Origin: Listeria monocytogenes ATCC 19117
GTDB lineage: Bacteria > Bacillota > Bacilli > Lactobacillales > Listeriaceae
Assembly (NCBI RefSeq): GCF_000307025.1
Contig: NC_018584.1
Location: 1,984,001 to 2,048,000, forward strand
Direction of reading: 5' to 3'
DNA: 64,000 bases
Shown piece after piece: positions 10,993-20,443 of this stretch. The position numbers and the translations under genes were made by a program. Under the pieces are notes generated by a model. That model did no database searches and was not told the DNA's origin. It was given only the letters and a program-made list of their open reading frames with translations. Position 1 is the stretch's first letter, and every line of letters begins with the position of its first letter.

Positions 10993-11366
10993 TACGCATC
11001 CTCCTCTTTTACTAAATCTGGGCGCAGTACTTTTGCTCCTCGTAAGTAGACATGGTTGATGGCTTCGAGTGGTTTATGTAGATCTGTGAATACCATGAAA
11101 CGAATGCACATTGGAAGCGAATTTGGCACCGGAATTTCTTGCATCCCCATGACAGGAACATATTCAAAGCCAGGTGTTTCACGCACCGCCTTAGCTGGAA
11201 AAGCGGCAAAAATATCTTCTGTCACTGTAATGATGACGGATGTTAGTTGCTCACTATCTGTTATTTCATTTTGCGTTAAAATTTCTTCAAATAATTCTTT
11301 CGTCGCTGCATAAATTGCTTCCGGTGAATTAGTTTCTATTGTCGTTGCCCCTCGAATTGCTCTCAA
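10992..11366 (-). CDS. aroH: Chorismate mutase, AroH class
   Basis: Monofunctional chorismate mutase of 124 residues that converts chorismate to prephenate. It starts [11 protein letters not shown], contains the family-typical [10 protein letters not shown] around residues 60-70, and later has MCIRFMVF with the active-site arginine. The length matches the trimeric AroH fold. It overlaps aroB by 4 bp and hisC by 1 bp, indicating translational coupling. In Bacillus the trp operon lies immediately after this gene; here hisC does. Confidence 0.93.
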   Translation of the reverse strand: MRAIRGATTIETNSPEAIYAATKELFEEILTQNEITDSEQLTSVIITVTEDIFAAFPAKAVRETPGFEYVPVMGMQEIPVPNSLPMCIRFMVFTDLHKPLEAINHVYLRGAKVLRPDLVKEEDA

Positions 11367-12460
11367 ATGCCATTCCCTCCATTTCGCATCACACGTTTGT
11401 AAGTTTCAAAAATCAAATCATCTTCCGCTTTAAAAATAACCGGTTTTCCAATTTCTTCGAGTAAAACCATACTTATTTCATTAAAAGTTGTTTTTTTATC
11501 ATGACGCATATTTTCCAGTATTTTATTAAATGGAACAGTTGCATCAAATGTCGTATCATAGCCTAACTGTTTTAGCCACGTTTTAAATTCTGCTAAATCG
11601 AAATCCAGTCCGTAAATTGTCTCACTCATCGTGAGTGCATAAATCATCCCATAAGTAATCGCCTCGCCGTGCAGCCACTTGCCAAAGTTTCCGTAGGCTT
11701 CAAGTGCATGACCAAATGTGTGACCAAAATTCAAATAAGCGCGCACGCCTTGCTCGGTTTCATCTTGCGCAACGATATTTGCTTTAATTTCAATCCCACG
11801 TTGTAAAAACGGCGTCAAATCCTTCGTATAAAAGTCTTTCGGCTCCGTAAATGTATCCATTAAGGCCCGTAGTAACGTCTGATCGCTAATAAGCGCATGT
11901 TTAATCATTTCCGCAAAACCAGAGCGCATTTCCCGTTCTGGCAAGGTAGCAAAGAACTGGGTATCATAAATGACTGCTTCTGGCTGGTAAAAGTTCCCAA
12001 TCATGTTTTTGCCAAGCGGATGATTGATCGCAACCTTGCCACCCACGGCACTATCATGCGCAAGAACCGTCGTAGGCACCTGATAAAAAGGAATGCCCCT
12101 CATATACGTAGCCGCAACAAAACCACCTAAATCACCAATAACGCCTCCACCAAAAGCAATTAAAACCGCTTTACGATCAAGACCTGTTTCAATCAATTTT
12201 GTCATCACATCTTCATATACACGAAACGTTTTCGCTTCTTCCCCGTTTGGCGCCACATAATAAGTGACTACAGGTAAATCAGCTAGAACCGCGTCAAGCT
12301 TTGCTTGATGAAGTTCCGCCACATGCTCGTCCGTCAAAACAAACACGTGGGAAAATTTAGCTAGGCTCTCCGTCCACTTTTCCCGGACATCTTCTAATGC
12401 GAATTCATTAATATATACTGGGTATGTTTTACTTTTAGCACGGACTGTAATTTCTGGCAT
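11363..12460 (-). CDS. aroB: 3-dehydroquinate synthase
   Basis: NAD- and metal-dependent cyclase making 3-dehydroquinate from DAHP, the second shikimate step. The protein has 365 residues. The nucleotide site GGGVIGDLGGFVAATYMRG and the metal-binding NFGHTFGHALE are both present. It lies two bases after aroC and overlaps aroH by 4 bp. Confidence 0.95.
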   Translation of the reverse strand: MPEITVRAKSKTYPVYINEFALEDVREKWTESLAKFSHVFVLTDEHVAELHQAKLDAVLADLPVVTYYVAPNGEEAKTFRVYEDVMTKLIETGLDRKAVLIAFGGGVIGDLGGFVAATYMRGIPFYQVPTTVLAHDSAVGGKVAINHPLGKNMIGNFYQPEAVIYDTQFFATLPEREMRSGFAEMIKHALISDQTLLRALMDTFTEPKDFYTKDLTPFLQRGIEIKANIVAQDETEQGVRAYLNFGHTFGHALEAYGNFGKWLHGEAITYGMIYALTMSETIYGLDFDLAEFKTWLKQLGYDTTFDATVPFNKILENMRHDKKTTFNEISMVLLEEIGKPVIFKAEDDLIFETYKRVMRNGGNGI

Positions 12461-12462
12461 GT

Positions 12463-13629
12463 TTAAAACTCCTTCGTTAAGTTTCGGTGTTCCTCCACAT
12501 GTTTTTTAAGTGTGTCAAAACGATCACCATCAAATTTTTCTAACACAGCAACTGCAACTTCCCAAGCGACAACAGCTTCAGCTACCACACTTGCAGCAGG
12601 TACTGCACAACTATCCGAACGTTCTACACTTGCATTAAACGTTTCTTTTGAATCAATATCCACACTTTGAAGTGGTTTGTATAATGTTGGAATTGGCTTC
12701 ATTACGCCACGAACAACAATTGGCATACCATTGGTCATTCCGCCTTCGAATCCACCAAGGTTATTTGTACGTCTCGTGTAGCCATCTTCTTTACTCCATA
12801 AAATTTCATCCATCACTTCACTACCAGGTTTTCTAGCAGCTTCAAAACCGACACCGAATTCAGCGCCTTTAAATGCATTAATACTTACAATCGCACGCGC
12901 AATTTTTGCATCTAGTTTTTTGTCCCACTGTACGTAGCTACCAAGTCCAGCTGGGACACCACCAACTACAACTTCTACGATACCGCCAATGGTGTCGCCA
13001 TTTTTCTTCGCATCATCAATTTTTTGCATCATTTCTTCTGCCGCTACGCCGTCTAAACAACGCACTGGAGAAGCTTCGGATGTTTCTTGGATTTCGCTAA
13101 CCGCGTAATCACGTGTTAAGTTCGCACGAGTTCCACCAATTTCAAGTACATGACCAGCTACTTCAATGCCAAGTTCATGCAATAATTTTTTCGCTACTGC
13201 TCCAGCTGCCACACGGACAGTCGTTTCGCGCGCGCTAGAACGTTCTAGTACGTTACGCATATCGTTATGACCATATTTCATACCGCCAACTAAGTCCGCA
13301 TGTCCAGGACGTGGACGGGATACGCGACGGGATTTTTCATTTTTTTCTGGAACTGGTTCAATGCTCATAACCGTTTCCCAATGCTTCCAGTCTTTATTTT
13401 CAACAAACATTGCTACAGGTGCGCCTAATGTTTTACCATGACGAATCCCTGCTGTGATTTGTACTTGGTCTTTTTCGATACGCATCCGTGCCCCACGACC
13501 ATGCCCACCTTGTCTTCTTTTTAGTTCTTTATTTACATCTTCTGCTAGTAAAGGCATTCCTGCTGGCAACCCTTCAATAATTGTTGTAAGCCCCGGTCCG
13601 TGTGATTCTCCTGCCGTTAAGTATCTCAT
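12463..13629 (-). CDS. aroC: Chorismate synthase
   Basis: FMN-dependent enzyme that forms chorismate from EPSP. The protein has 388 residues. The three signature regions are visible: [18 protein letters not shown] at the N-terminus, [11 protein letters not shown] near residue 45, and the arginine-rich RPRPGHADL. It is the first gene of the six-gene aro operon and has a good promoter upstream. Called aroF in Bacillus and Listeria naming. Confidence 0.95.
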   Translation of the reverse strand: MRYLTAGESHGPGLTTIIEGLPAGMPLLAEDVNKELKRRQGGHGRGARMRIEKDQVQITAGIRHGKTLGAPVAMFVENKDWKHWETVMSIEPVPEKNEKSRRVSRPRPGHADLVGGMKYGHNDMRNVLERSSARETTVRVAAGAVAKKLLHELGIEVAGHVLEIGGTRANLTRDYAVSEIQETSEASPVRCLDGVAAEEMMQKIDDAKKNGDTIGGIVEVVVGGVPAGLGSYVQWDKKLDAKIARAIVSINAFKGAEFGVGFEAARKPGSEVMDEILWSKEDGYTRRTNNLGGFEGGMTNGMPIVVRGVMKPIPTLYKPLQSVDIDSKETFNASVERSDSCAVPAASVVAEAVVAWEVAVAVLEKFDGDRFDTLKKHVEEHRNLTKEF

Positions 13630-13706
13630 CTGCTCATCTCTCCTTTTTCTATTTCAGCTAGATTTTCTAGCGTTTATATTTTAGCGCTTTAAAGTATATG
13701 TGTAAT

Positions 13707-13735
13707 ATCTTAACATATGCCACGCGAGAAAACAA
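13707..13735 (-). promoter_or_regulatory. SigA-type promoter of the aro operon
   Basis: On the minus strand TTGTTT and TAAGAT are separated by 17 bp, about 75 bp before aroC and just after the ndk terminator. Confidence 0.55.
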
Positions 13736-13792
13736 TACTTTCGTTTCATTCTTTCATCTTACCAAAAAACCGCATGAAATGGTAATTTCTCT

Positions 13793-13824
13793 ATAAAAAA
13801 AGAGCCTAGGTTTCCCTAAACTCT
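13793..13824 (-). terminator. Terminator after ndk
   Basis: On the minus strand AGAGTTTAGG-GAAA-CCTAGGCTCT with two G-U pairs runs into seven T. It isolates the ndk/hep operon from aro. Confidence 0.85.
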
Positions 13825-13832
13825 ATACTATG

Positions 13833-14276
13833 TTAAATCCAAGTGTCGATTGCCTTTTGATAACTTAAAATTTCCTGCGGTGCAAAAAACAACTGAATTT
13901 CCCGTTTCGCACTTTCTGGGCTATCCGATCCATGAATCACATTTCGATTTGTATGTACCGCATAATCAGCGCGAATTGTTCCGGGGTCAGCTTCTAACGG
14001 ATTTGTTTTCCCCATCATTCGGCGTGCTGTTGCAATCGCATCGTCTCCTTCTAACACCATCGCAAACACTGGTCCAGAAGTAATAAATCCAATTAAATCC
14101 TCGAAAAAAGATTTTCCAATATGTTCCGCGTAATGTTTTTCTGCTAGTTCGCGGTCAATTTGCATTAATTTTCCAGCAACTATTTTTAAGCCTTTTTTCT
14201 CTATTCTTGTGACAATTTCACCAATAAGTCCTCGTTCTACACCATCCGGCTTAACCATTACATAAGTTTGTTCCAT
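13833..14276 (-). CDS. ndk: Nucleoside diphosphate kinase
   Basis: Transfers the gamma phosphate between nucleoside triphosphates and diphosphates through a phosphohistidine. The protein has 147 residues, normal length. The catalytic H115 lies in NVIHGSDS. The start [13 protein letters not shown] is typical. It is the last gene of the folE/hepS-menG-hepT-ndk run, 18 bp after hepT, and is followed by a strong terminator. Confidence 0.96.
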   Translation of the reverse strand: MEQTYVMVKPDGVERGLIGEIVTRIEKKGLKIVAGKLMQIDRELAEKHYAEHIGKSFFEDLIGFITSGPVFAMVLEGDDAIATARRMMGKTNPLEADPGTIRADYAVHTNRNVIHGSDSPESAKREIQLFFAPQEILSYQKAIDTWI

Positions 14277-14294
14277 AAAGAATCCTCCCTCACG

Positions 14295-15260
14295 TTAATA
14301 ATTTCTTTTATCTAAAACACGAACGATTTGTTTTAATGGTTTTAATTCAGGCACTTGCGGCAAAGAATCCAGTATTTCTACAGCTTTCTTTAAGTAGACT
14401 GTTGCTACATCTTCGGCCTGTTTTGCGCCCGCTTTTTTGACTTCTTCCACTAAAACAGCAATTTCTTCTGCTGGAGTTTCCTCCGTAACCTGGCTGATGC
14501 GTTTTTTTAGAAAAGGATCTTCCATTGCAAAGAATACTGGCAATGTCACATTTCCTTGTCTTAAATCTTCCCCAGCTGGCTTACCGAGTTCTTTTTCTGT
14601 TCCAACAAAATCAAGTACATCATCCGTAATTTGAAACGCCATGCCAACATAATAACCAAAACGATATAACTTCTGATAATCAGCTTCACTTTGACCAGAA
14701 ACAACACCACCGAGTCCGCAACTAGCTGCTATCAGTAAAGCTGTTTTCCGTTTAATTCGGCGTAAATAATTACGCACACTTTGGTCAAAATTATATTTAT
14801 CTTTTAATTGTTCGATTTCACCCGTAGAAAGCTCCACCGTAACATGTGATAGCATTTTATGCGCAGCAACGTCTTTAATTTCTGTCATATATTCCAGTGA
14901 TTTGGCAAACAAAAAATCACCGGTATACATCGCAATATGGTTGCCCCACTTCGATTTAATCGTCTCGCGTCCGCGTCTTAAATCCGCATTATCCACCACA
15001 TCATCATGCACAATCGACGCCATATGAATTAATTCAATCGCTACACTCGCATTTTTTACTGCATCAAAGTCTGCATTAGGAGCAAGTCTTGCTGATAAGC
15101 AAACGAACATTGGTCTAATTCGTTTTCCACCAGCCTCTAATAAATGAAGTGCTGCATCAGAAGTAGTTTCAGCAGCTGCGCCAGAAAGGGCCTTTTTAAG
15201 TTCTTTTTCAACTGAGTCAATGTCTTTTTGCATATTTGCATATAAAAAGTTAAGTTTCAT
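14295..15260 (-). CDS. hepT: Heptaprenyl diphosphate synthase component II
   Basis: Catalytic subunit of the two-part prenyltransferase that makes the C35 side chain of menaquinone-7. The protein has 321 residues. The first aspartate-rich motif is DDVVDNADLRRG (D86 to D90 onward) and the second is DDVLDF (213-217). ATG 15260 is preferred over upstream in-frame codons because AAGGTGG precedes it and homologues begin with MKLN. It lies 10 bp after menG and works with HepS encoded upstream. Confidence 0.93.
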   Translation of the reverse strand: MKLNFLYANMQKDIDSVEKELKKALSGAAAETTSDAALHLLEAGGKRIRPMFVCLSARLAPNADFDAVKNASVAIELIHMASIVHDDVVDNADLRRGRETIKSKWGNHIAMYTGDFLFAKSLEYMTEIKDVAAHKMLSHVTVELSTGEIEQLKDKYNFDQSVRNYLRRIKRKTALLIAASCGLGGVVSGQSEADYQKLYRFGYYVGMAFQITDDVLDFVGTEKELGKPAGEDLRQGNVTLPVFFAMEDPFLKKRISQVTEETPAEEIAVLVEEVKKAGAKQAEDVATVYLKKAVEILDSLPQVPELKPLKQIVRVLDKRNY

Positions 15261-15270
15261 GCTTGCCACC

Positions 15271-15984
15271 TTATTGTTCCTTCTTTTTAAATCCAAAGTG
15301 GGTTGCACTCGCGCCGCCACTGTGTGAAATATATCTTACGTATGAAAATCCGGCTTCTTGAAACATTTCCGCAAGTCTAGCCATTCCTGGAAACTCACGC
15401 GTTGATTCTTGTAACCAGCTATATTCTTTATAACTTTTCGCAAAAAACTTCCCGAAAACAGGCATTACATAGCGAAAATAAGCATTAAACACTTGTTTCC
15501 AGCCAGGAATATTGGGTTGAGACGTATCAATACATGCCAGCTGTCCACCTGGTTTTAGCACACGGTACATTTCTCGCAGCACTTGCATATAATCCGGTAC
15601 ATTTCTAAGCCCAAAGCCAATCGTCACATAGTCAAAACTATTATCTGGAAAAGGTAATTCCATTGCATTCCCATGAATAAGTTCTACATTGTGCAAATCC
15701 GCTTCTTTTACTTTTTCGCGACCAACCTTCAGCATATTTTCACTAAAATCAAGCCCCGTCACATGACCTTCAGGACCAATTTCTTCCGCCATCATAATCG
15801 ACCAATCTGCCGTTCCACAGCAAACATCAAGAACATTCGTCCCTTTTTGAACACGCATTAGCTTCATTGTCTCTTTACGCCATTTCACATGTAGTTTAAA
15901 ACTAATAACACTATTCATTCGGTCATAACTTGGAGAAATTTTCTCAAATACTTTATGTACTTTTTCTTCTTTAGTTTCCGTCAT
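15271..15984 (-). CDS. menG: Demethylmenaquinone methyltransferase
   Basis: SAM-dependent methyltransferase catalysing the last step of menaquinone synthesis. The protein has 237 residues. [12 protein letters not shown] is the SAM-binding motif I, and GFGLRNVPD and YRVLKPGGQ are UbiE/MenG signatures. It sits between hepS and hepT, so prenyl chain synthesis and ring methylation are in one operon. Also called ubiE or menH. Confidence 0.94.
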   Translation of the reverse strand: MTETKEEKVHKVFEKISPSYDRMNSVISFKLHVKWRKETMKLMRVQKGTNVLDVCCGTADWSIMMAEEIGPEGHVTGLDFSENMLKVGREKVKEADLHNVELIHGNAMELPFPDNSFDYVTIGFGLRNVPDYMQVLREMYRVLKPGGQLACIDTSQPNIPGWKQVFNAYFRYVMPVFGKFFAKSYKEYSWLQESTREFPGMARLAEMFQEAGFSYVRYISHSGGASATHFGFKKKEQ

Positions 15985-16006
15985 ATCCCGAATCTCCTTC
16001 TATTTA

Positions 16007-16774
16007 TCAGTCGTTAATAACTTCGATGATTCTTTTTCCTAGTATATTAGAAAGCGGTTCTGATTTATCTTTCAACCGTTTCACTTCACTTTTCACATCA
16101 CGAATAATCGCTACTAACCAGCTTTCAAAATTAGATACGGCTTCCTTCGCAAAATAGCCATGATCAAACGCCCGCTTCAATCTGGACGCACCAATTTCTT
16201 TGTAAGTAGCAAGTTCTGTTTGGAGTCTTTTGAGCAAAAAGAACTGACAACCAAGCGCGATAAATGTGTCATCTTTCATAAAATACTTCGCAAACTTGGC
16301 AAAAATAGCCGCATTTGTTAACGTAAGCTGAGATAAATACTCTTCATCTGTTGCGACATGTAACTGGTAAATATTGGTTTTTGCTGTGTTTGTTTCTTGA
16401 ACCCCGCTTTGCAATGCTCGAAGCAGTGGAATCATTTCTAATTCAGCAAGTGTGCGGTAATAGAGAGCACTATAAAAATCCCCAGCGAGAACCGTCAACT
16501 CTTGCTCCTTACGTGTTAGCTGTACAACATCGCCTGGTTCATCAATTTTTTCATGTGTATCATGCGCTAAAATCATGTACAGCGTTGCACTAACGACGCG
16601 ATATGCAGAAGCATCAGTCAAATCAGAGCCAGAAATCGCTTCATGAAGAAATAGCATTTGATCTTTGTCCATTTGCCCGCCTTCATTATTCTCTTGTAAA
16701 TATTGATAGACTGCTTGCTCATGTACCAACTGCTCCACTTCCTTTAGCCCAGCCTCTCTTGCCTGATAAGTCAT
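16007..16774 (-). CDS. hepS: Heptaprenyl diphosphate synthase component I
   Basis: Regulatory, non-catalytic subunit of heptaprenyl diphosphate synthase. The protein has 255 residues. It lacks DDxxD motifs, as expected, and is alpha-helical throughout. LYMILAHDTHEKID near residue 66-79 is conserved in the family. It is identified mainly by its position before menG and hepT and by its length. An extended -10 promoter lies in the 56-bp gap after folE. Confidence 0.88.
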   Translation of the reverse strand: MTYQAREAGLKEVEQLVHEQAVYQYLQENNEGGQMDKDQMLFLHEAISGSDLTDASAYRVVSATLYMILAHDTHEKIDEPGDVVQLTRKEQELTVLAGDFYSALYYRTLAELEMIPLLRALQSGVQETNTAKTNIYQLHVATDEEYLSQLTLTNAAIFAKFAKYFMKDDTFIALGCQFFLLKRLQTELATYKEIGASRLKRAFDHGYFAKEAVSNFESWLVAIIRDVKSEVKRLKDKSEPLSNILGKRIIEVIND

Positions 16775-16811
16775 TTAACAATCCCCTTTGAATCTCCTTA
16801 TTATGTAAAAA

Positions 16812-16820
16812 ATTATACCA
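16812..16820 (-). promoter_or_regulatory. Extended -10 promoter for hepS
   Basis: The minus strand reads TGG-TATAAT about 40 bp before the hepS start, in the short gap after folE. No good -35 is visible; the TGn element would compensate. Confidence 0.5.
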
Positions 16821-16830
16821 TAAAGGATAT

Positions 16831-17400
16831 TTAATTATGCTTAATTAAAGCTAAAACTTCACTTCTAAGCTTATCGTCATTTTTAAAAGCACCACGAACA
16901 GCACTTGTAATTGTTTTTGTTCCAGGTTTATTTACACCACGGATAGTCATGCACATATGCTCTGCTTCCATGATGACCATTACACCCAAAGGTTTTAGTT
17001 TTTCCATCATAATTTCTGCAACAGTCGTTGTAATCCGTTCTTGTAACTGCGGGCGGCGACTTACATCATCCACTACGCGAGCAAGTTTACTAAGACCAGC
17101 AACTCTTCCATTTTGTGGTAAGTATGCTACATGAGCTACTCCAAAAAAAGGGACAAGGTGATGTTCACACATAGACGAAAAGCGAATGTCTTTCACAAGT
17201 ACTAATTCTTCATGTTGTTCTTCAAAAATAGTATCGAAATGAACAGAAGGATCTTTTTTCAGCCCAGCGAAAACTTCTTCATACATACGAGCTACTCGCA
17301 TTGGTGTATCAATCAGTCCTTCACGTTCTGGATTTTCTCCTACTGCTTCTAAAATAACTTTTACCGCGTCAGCAATCTTTTGCTTGTCTATTTGCTCCAT
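16831..17400 (-). CDS. folE: GTP cyclohydrolase I
   Basis: Converts GTP to 7,8-dihydroneopterin triphosphate, the first step of folate synthesis. The protein has 189 residues. The zinc ligands are C78 and H81 in [10 protein letters not shown] and C150 in [12 protein letters not shown] 17400 matches family length; the open frame extends 21 codons further upstream without a better ribosome site. In Bacillus this gene (mtrA) is followed by mtrB, encoding TRAP. Here hepS follows and no mtrB is present. Confidence 0.94.
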   Translation of the reverse strand: MEQIDKQKIADAVKVILEAVGENPEREGLIDTPMRVARMYEEVFAGLKKDPSVHFDTIFEEQHEELVLVKDIRFSSMCEHHLVPFFGVAHVAYLPQNGRVAGLSKLARVVDDVSRRPQLQERITTTVAEIMMEKLKPLGVMVIMEAEHMCMTIRGVNKPGTKTITSAVRGAFKNDDKLRSEVLALIKHN

Positions 17401-17565
17401 CCTTAATTCCCCTATCTTTTTAGCATTATATACCTTGTATATCTTAACACAGCCAAACTTCAAGGTAAATTTAATTTGCTTGAATAAGTGATAATAATAG
17501 GGGTTTTTTTGCTTTCGTAAGTATATTCCCTATTTCTAAAACAGAAAACCACTAAAAATGGGCAT

Positions 17566-17609
17566 AAAAAAACTAGCCTAGCTTAATTATAAAATTAAGG
17601 CCAGACTAG
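17566..17609 (-). terminator. Terminator after HU
   Basis: On the minus strand a long stem including CCTTAATT/AATTAAG and CTAG/CTAG runs into seven T, just downstream of the HU stop codon. Confidence 0.75.
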
Positions 17610-17635
17610 AGTTAGTGCTTAAAAGTCTATGTAGC

Positions 17636-17911
17636 TTATTTAACAGCTTCTTTAAGCGCTTTACCAGGTTTGAAAGCTGGTACTTTACTTGCAGGGATGT
17701 CGATTTCTTCTTTAGTACGAGGGTTACGACCTTTACGGGCAGCACGTTCACGTACTTCAAAGTTACCAAATCCGATTAATTGAACTTTTTCACCTTTAGA
17801 TAAAGAAGTTTGAATAGTTTCGAATACAGCTTCTACTGCTTTCGCTGCGTCTTTTTTAGAAAGATCAGCTAGTTCAGCAACGCTATTTACTAAATCAGTT
17901 TTATTTGCCAT
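17636..17911 (-). CDS. hup: DNA-binding protein HU
   Basis: Histone-like nucleoid protein of 91 residues that binds and bends DNA as a homodimer. It starts [14 protein letters not shown] and has the signature [18 protein letters not shown] at about 46-63, which forms the DNA-embracing arm. AGGAGGTGA lies upstream of the ATG, a very strong ribosome site that fits a highly expressed gene. Flanked by a terminator, so monocistronic. Confidence 0.96.
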   Translation of the reverse strand: MANKTDLVNSVAELADLSKKDAAKAVEAVFETIQTSLSKGEKVQLIGFGNFEVRERAARKGRNPRTKEEIDIPASKVPAFKPGKALKEAVK

Positions 17912-17949
17912 TGTGTTTTCACCTCCTTCACAGAATACTACAAAATAAG

Positions 17950-17968
17950 CAGGTACAAGATATACCTG
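17950..17968 (-). repeat. Inverted repeat in the HU mRNA leader
   Basis: CAGGTA-7-TACCTG, a perfect 6-bp inverted repeat between the HU promoter and its ribosome site. It could form a small leader hairpin. Confidence 0.4.
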
Positions 17969-18068
17969 TATTTCTCTTTTTTTCCAAAAACAAAAATCAA
18001 TTTGGAAATCTAAGGAGAATCATGACTGAAATGGCTTAACTACAAGCCTTAACAGTAATTCTGATAAA

Positions 18069-18097
18069 AGATTATCACATAATCCCTACAACTGCAA
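18069..18097 (-). promoter_or_regulatory. SigA-type promoter of HU; rest of the 410-bp gap unexplained
   Basis: On the minus strand TTGCAG and TAATCT are separated by 17 bp, about 160 bp before the HU start. This lies in the 410-bp gap 17912-18321. Apart from the leader repeat and a weak hairpin after the phosphatase gene, I see nothing else there. Confidence 0.5.
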
Positions 18098-18296
18098 GGA
18101 ATAATGCCAAACTGACACCGTTTCTTAACATTTTCAATCACAAATATTTTCTTTAAATGCTTGAAAACGTGATAGTATCAACCTGTTATCCATAATACTA
18201 ACTTGGAAGCCTTAGAATAGCAAGCGATACCACCACAATTAGCTAAAATAGTTCTTTTTTCATAAAAATATGGGTAAATTTGCGTCTATTACCTGA

Positions 18297-18325
18297 AAAC
18301 TCTAGGTTTCTGAGCCTAGTTTTAT
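18297..18325 (-). terminator. Weak terminator after the phosphatase gene
   Basis: On the minus strand AAAACTAGG and CCTAGAGTTTT pair. The T tract is short (GTTTTC). Confidence 0.45.
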
Positions 18326-19302
18326 TCTAACATTTCTTTTTGGAAAGCTGCTTTTTCTGCCGCAGTAATTCCAATTCCTTTTTCTAAATAATTAGCTACT
18401 GAGCCATATTGTTTTTTCATTTCATCAAAGGCAATTTCCAAATATTCAGGACGAGCTTCTGCCATTGGCCTGAACGTTTCTAAATCAATTTTTTCGGTTC
18501 CATTCGAAAAGAGCGCCACGATTCCTCCCATTTCTTGTAAAATGTCGTCCTGGTAGCGATTAGTGATGGCGTAATCGCCGAAAATCGTTTTTTCTGGTAC
18601 ATCTAACAATGTTAGTAATAATGCCCCTAGGACGCCTGTACGGTCTTTTCCTGCAGTGCAATGGAAAACGAACGGCAATCCAGCTTTTGCATCTTCTAAT
18701 ACTTCTGTAAAAATTTCTCTAAAGCCTTCCACTGATTGCACAAACACGCGGTAGCTTTCACCCATCAGCGGTTCATAAATAGTTGTATCATTTGTTACCG
18801 GTAGCTTTGTTTCTTCATTTTTGGCAGTACCAATAGGAATATGTTTATTTAGCACACCTTCAATTGCAGGCGTAGGTTGTGCTTGTACTTCCGAACTACT
18901 GCGCAAATCACAAATCCATTTAATATGTAGTTTTTGAAGCAAAGCTGCATCGTTCTCATTAATATTCACTAAATTAGAAGAGCGATATAACTTACCCCAT
19001 TTTACATGCTTGCCGTTTTTGGATGCATAACCGCCCATATCTCGAAAATTGAATACACTTTCAAGTGGCAAAATTCGTTCTGAAACAGTGGTTCTATCTC
19101 CGTTTGGTGTCTCTAAAAAGAAATAAATAGGAATATCCTTTGTGTCATATGAATAGTGATCAACATCATTTGTTACTTTGAAAACAGGATCACTATTATC
19201 CTCTAGTTTAGGACTACTACTTACAAAAACGACTGTGCCTTCGCTGACTTCTTCTTTGTTCCAAGTTAGTGTTACGGCTTTATCTGTACGAGTAACTTCC
19301 AT
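18322..19302 (-). CDS. Tyrosine/dual-specificity phosphatase, LipA-like
   Basis: Protein of 326 residues. The phosphatase P-loop is HCTAGKDRTG at residues 214-223, with C215 as nucleophile and R221 binding phosphate. The lysine-aspartate form of the loop is typical of the Y_phosphatase3 group that includes Listeria LipA, which acts on proteins and phosphoinositides. The N-terminal 90 residues look like a fibronectin-type beta domain. RDMGGY and WICDLRSSSEV are further family motifs. There is no signal peptide, so a cytoplasmic enzyme is likely. ATG 19302 is chosen over a GTG nine bases upstream because AGGTGG overlaps that GTG. It occupies the slot between HU and gpsA. Confidence 0.82.
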   Translation of the reverse strand: MEVTRTDKAVTLTWNKEEVSEGTVVFVSSSPKLEDNSDPVFKVTNDVDHYSYDTKDIPIYFFLETPNGDRTTVSERILPLESVFNFRDMGGYASKNGKHVKWGKLYRSSNLVNINENDAALLQKLHIKWICDLRSSSEVQAQPTPAIEGVLNKHIPIGTAKNEETKLPVTNDTTIYEPLMGESYRVFVQSVEGFREIFTEVLEDAKAGLPFVFHCTAGKDRTGVLGALLLTLLDVPEKTIFGDYAITNRYQDDILQEMGGIVALFSNGTEKIDLETFRPMAEARPEYLEIAFDEMKKQYGSVANYLEKGIGITAAEKAAFQKEMLE

Positions 19303-19357
19303 ATTATCCACCTACTTTTTATTATTTGGCTCTTCTGCTACATTTTAGCATATTTCA

Positions 19358-19401
19358 TAAAAAAAGAGCCAAAATAAGCGGATAGCCCATTCTGACTCTT
19401 T
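19358..19401 (-). terminator. Terminator after gpsA
   Basis: On the minus strand an 11-bp stem starting AGAGTCAGAAT pairs with ATTTTGGCTCT and continues into seven T. Confidence 0.75.
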
Positions 19402-19404
19402 CTA

Positions 19405-20421
19405 TTAAAATGATTCTTTTTCGATCTTTTTTTCGCGACCCATTAATAAATCAACTGCTTCGCGAGCATCTTTATTTTCGAATAAAATCGCGTAAATCGA
19501 TTCGGTAATTGGCATATCAATATCTAGTTTTTTCGCCCAACCATGTACTGCTTTAGCTGTTCGAACACCTTCAACGACCATGCCCATTTTTTCTAATACT
19601 TCATCTAAATTCTCGCCTTTACCTAGCATATTACCAGCACGCCAATTACGTGAATGCACACTAGTACAAGTAACGATTAAGTCACCAATACCTGTCAATC
19701 CGTAAAATGTTTGCGGATTAGAGCCAACAGCAACACCGAGACGAGTGATTTCTGCCATCCCGCGAGTCATTAGTGCCGCTTTAGCATTATCGCCATAACC
19801 AAGGCCGTCAGAAATTCCTGCACCTAGTGCGATAATATTTTTCAGCGCGCCACCAATTTCTGCACCAATCACATCATCATTCGTATAAATACGCAAATTA
19901 TTATTGATGAAACGATCTTGAACAATTTCTGCAGCTGATAAATCTTTACAGCTCGCACAAAGTGTTGTCGGATGACGAAGCGCAACTTCTTCCGCATGAC
20001 TTGGTCCAGAAAGAACAACAAGCGCTTTACGTTTGGACGCATCTATTTCGTCTTCAATCACTTCGGACATTCGAAGATTTGTTTCTGGTTCAATACCTTT
20101 ACTCACATGCACTAAAATGGTTGGTTCTTTTAGCGCTTCATTTAACTGCTTACAAACGATTCGCATCGCATTTGTTGGAATAGCAATTACGACAATTTCT
20201 GCACCATCAATAGCTTCATCAAGTGACAATGTCGCTTTTACCTCAGTTGGTAAAATAATATCTGGCAAATAGTGACTATTCGTGTGCGATTCGTTAATTT
20301 CATTCACAATTTTATCTAAGTTTCCCCAAATAACTGGTTGATGATTATTATCAGCTAGGACAAGTGCAAGACCTGTTCCCCAACTTCCAGCGCCAAGAAT
20401 AGCTACTTTTTTCTGTGTCAT
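19405..20421 (-). CDS. gpsA: Glycerol-3-phosphate dehydrogenase [NAD(P)+]
   Basis: Reduces dihydroxyacetone phosphate to sn-glycerol 3-phosphate, the backbone for phospholipids and teichoic acid. The protein has 338 residues. The N-terminal dinucleotide motif is [21 protein letters not shown] and the substrate-binding [20 protein letters not shown] follow. ATG 20421 has GGAGG eight bases upstream; the longer frame has none. It lies 22 bp after der, so the two are likely co-transcribed. Confidence 0.95.
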   Translation of the reverse strand: MTQKKVAILGAGSWGTGLALVLADNNHQPVIWGNLDKIVNEINESHTNSHYLPDIILPTEVKATLSLDEAIDGAEIVVIAIPTNAMRIVCKQLNEALKEPTILVHVSKGIEPETNLRMSEVIEDEIDASKRKALVVLSGPSHAEEVALRHPTTLCASCKDLSAAEIVQDRFINNNLRIYTNDDVIGAEIGGALKNIIALGAGISDGLGYGDNAKAALMTRGMAEITRLGVAVGSNPQTFYGLTGIGDLIVTCTSVHSRNWRAGNMLGKGENLDEVLEKMGMVVEGVRTAKAVHGWAKKLDIDMPITESIYAILFENKDAREAVDLLMGREKKIEKESF

Positions 20422-20443
20422 TATATTTTTCCTCCCGAAAACT

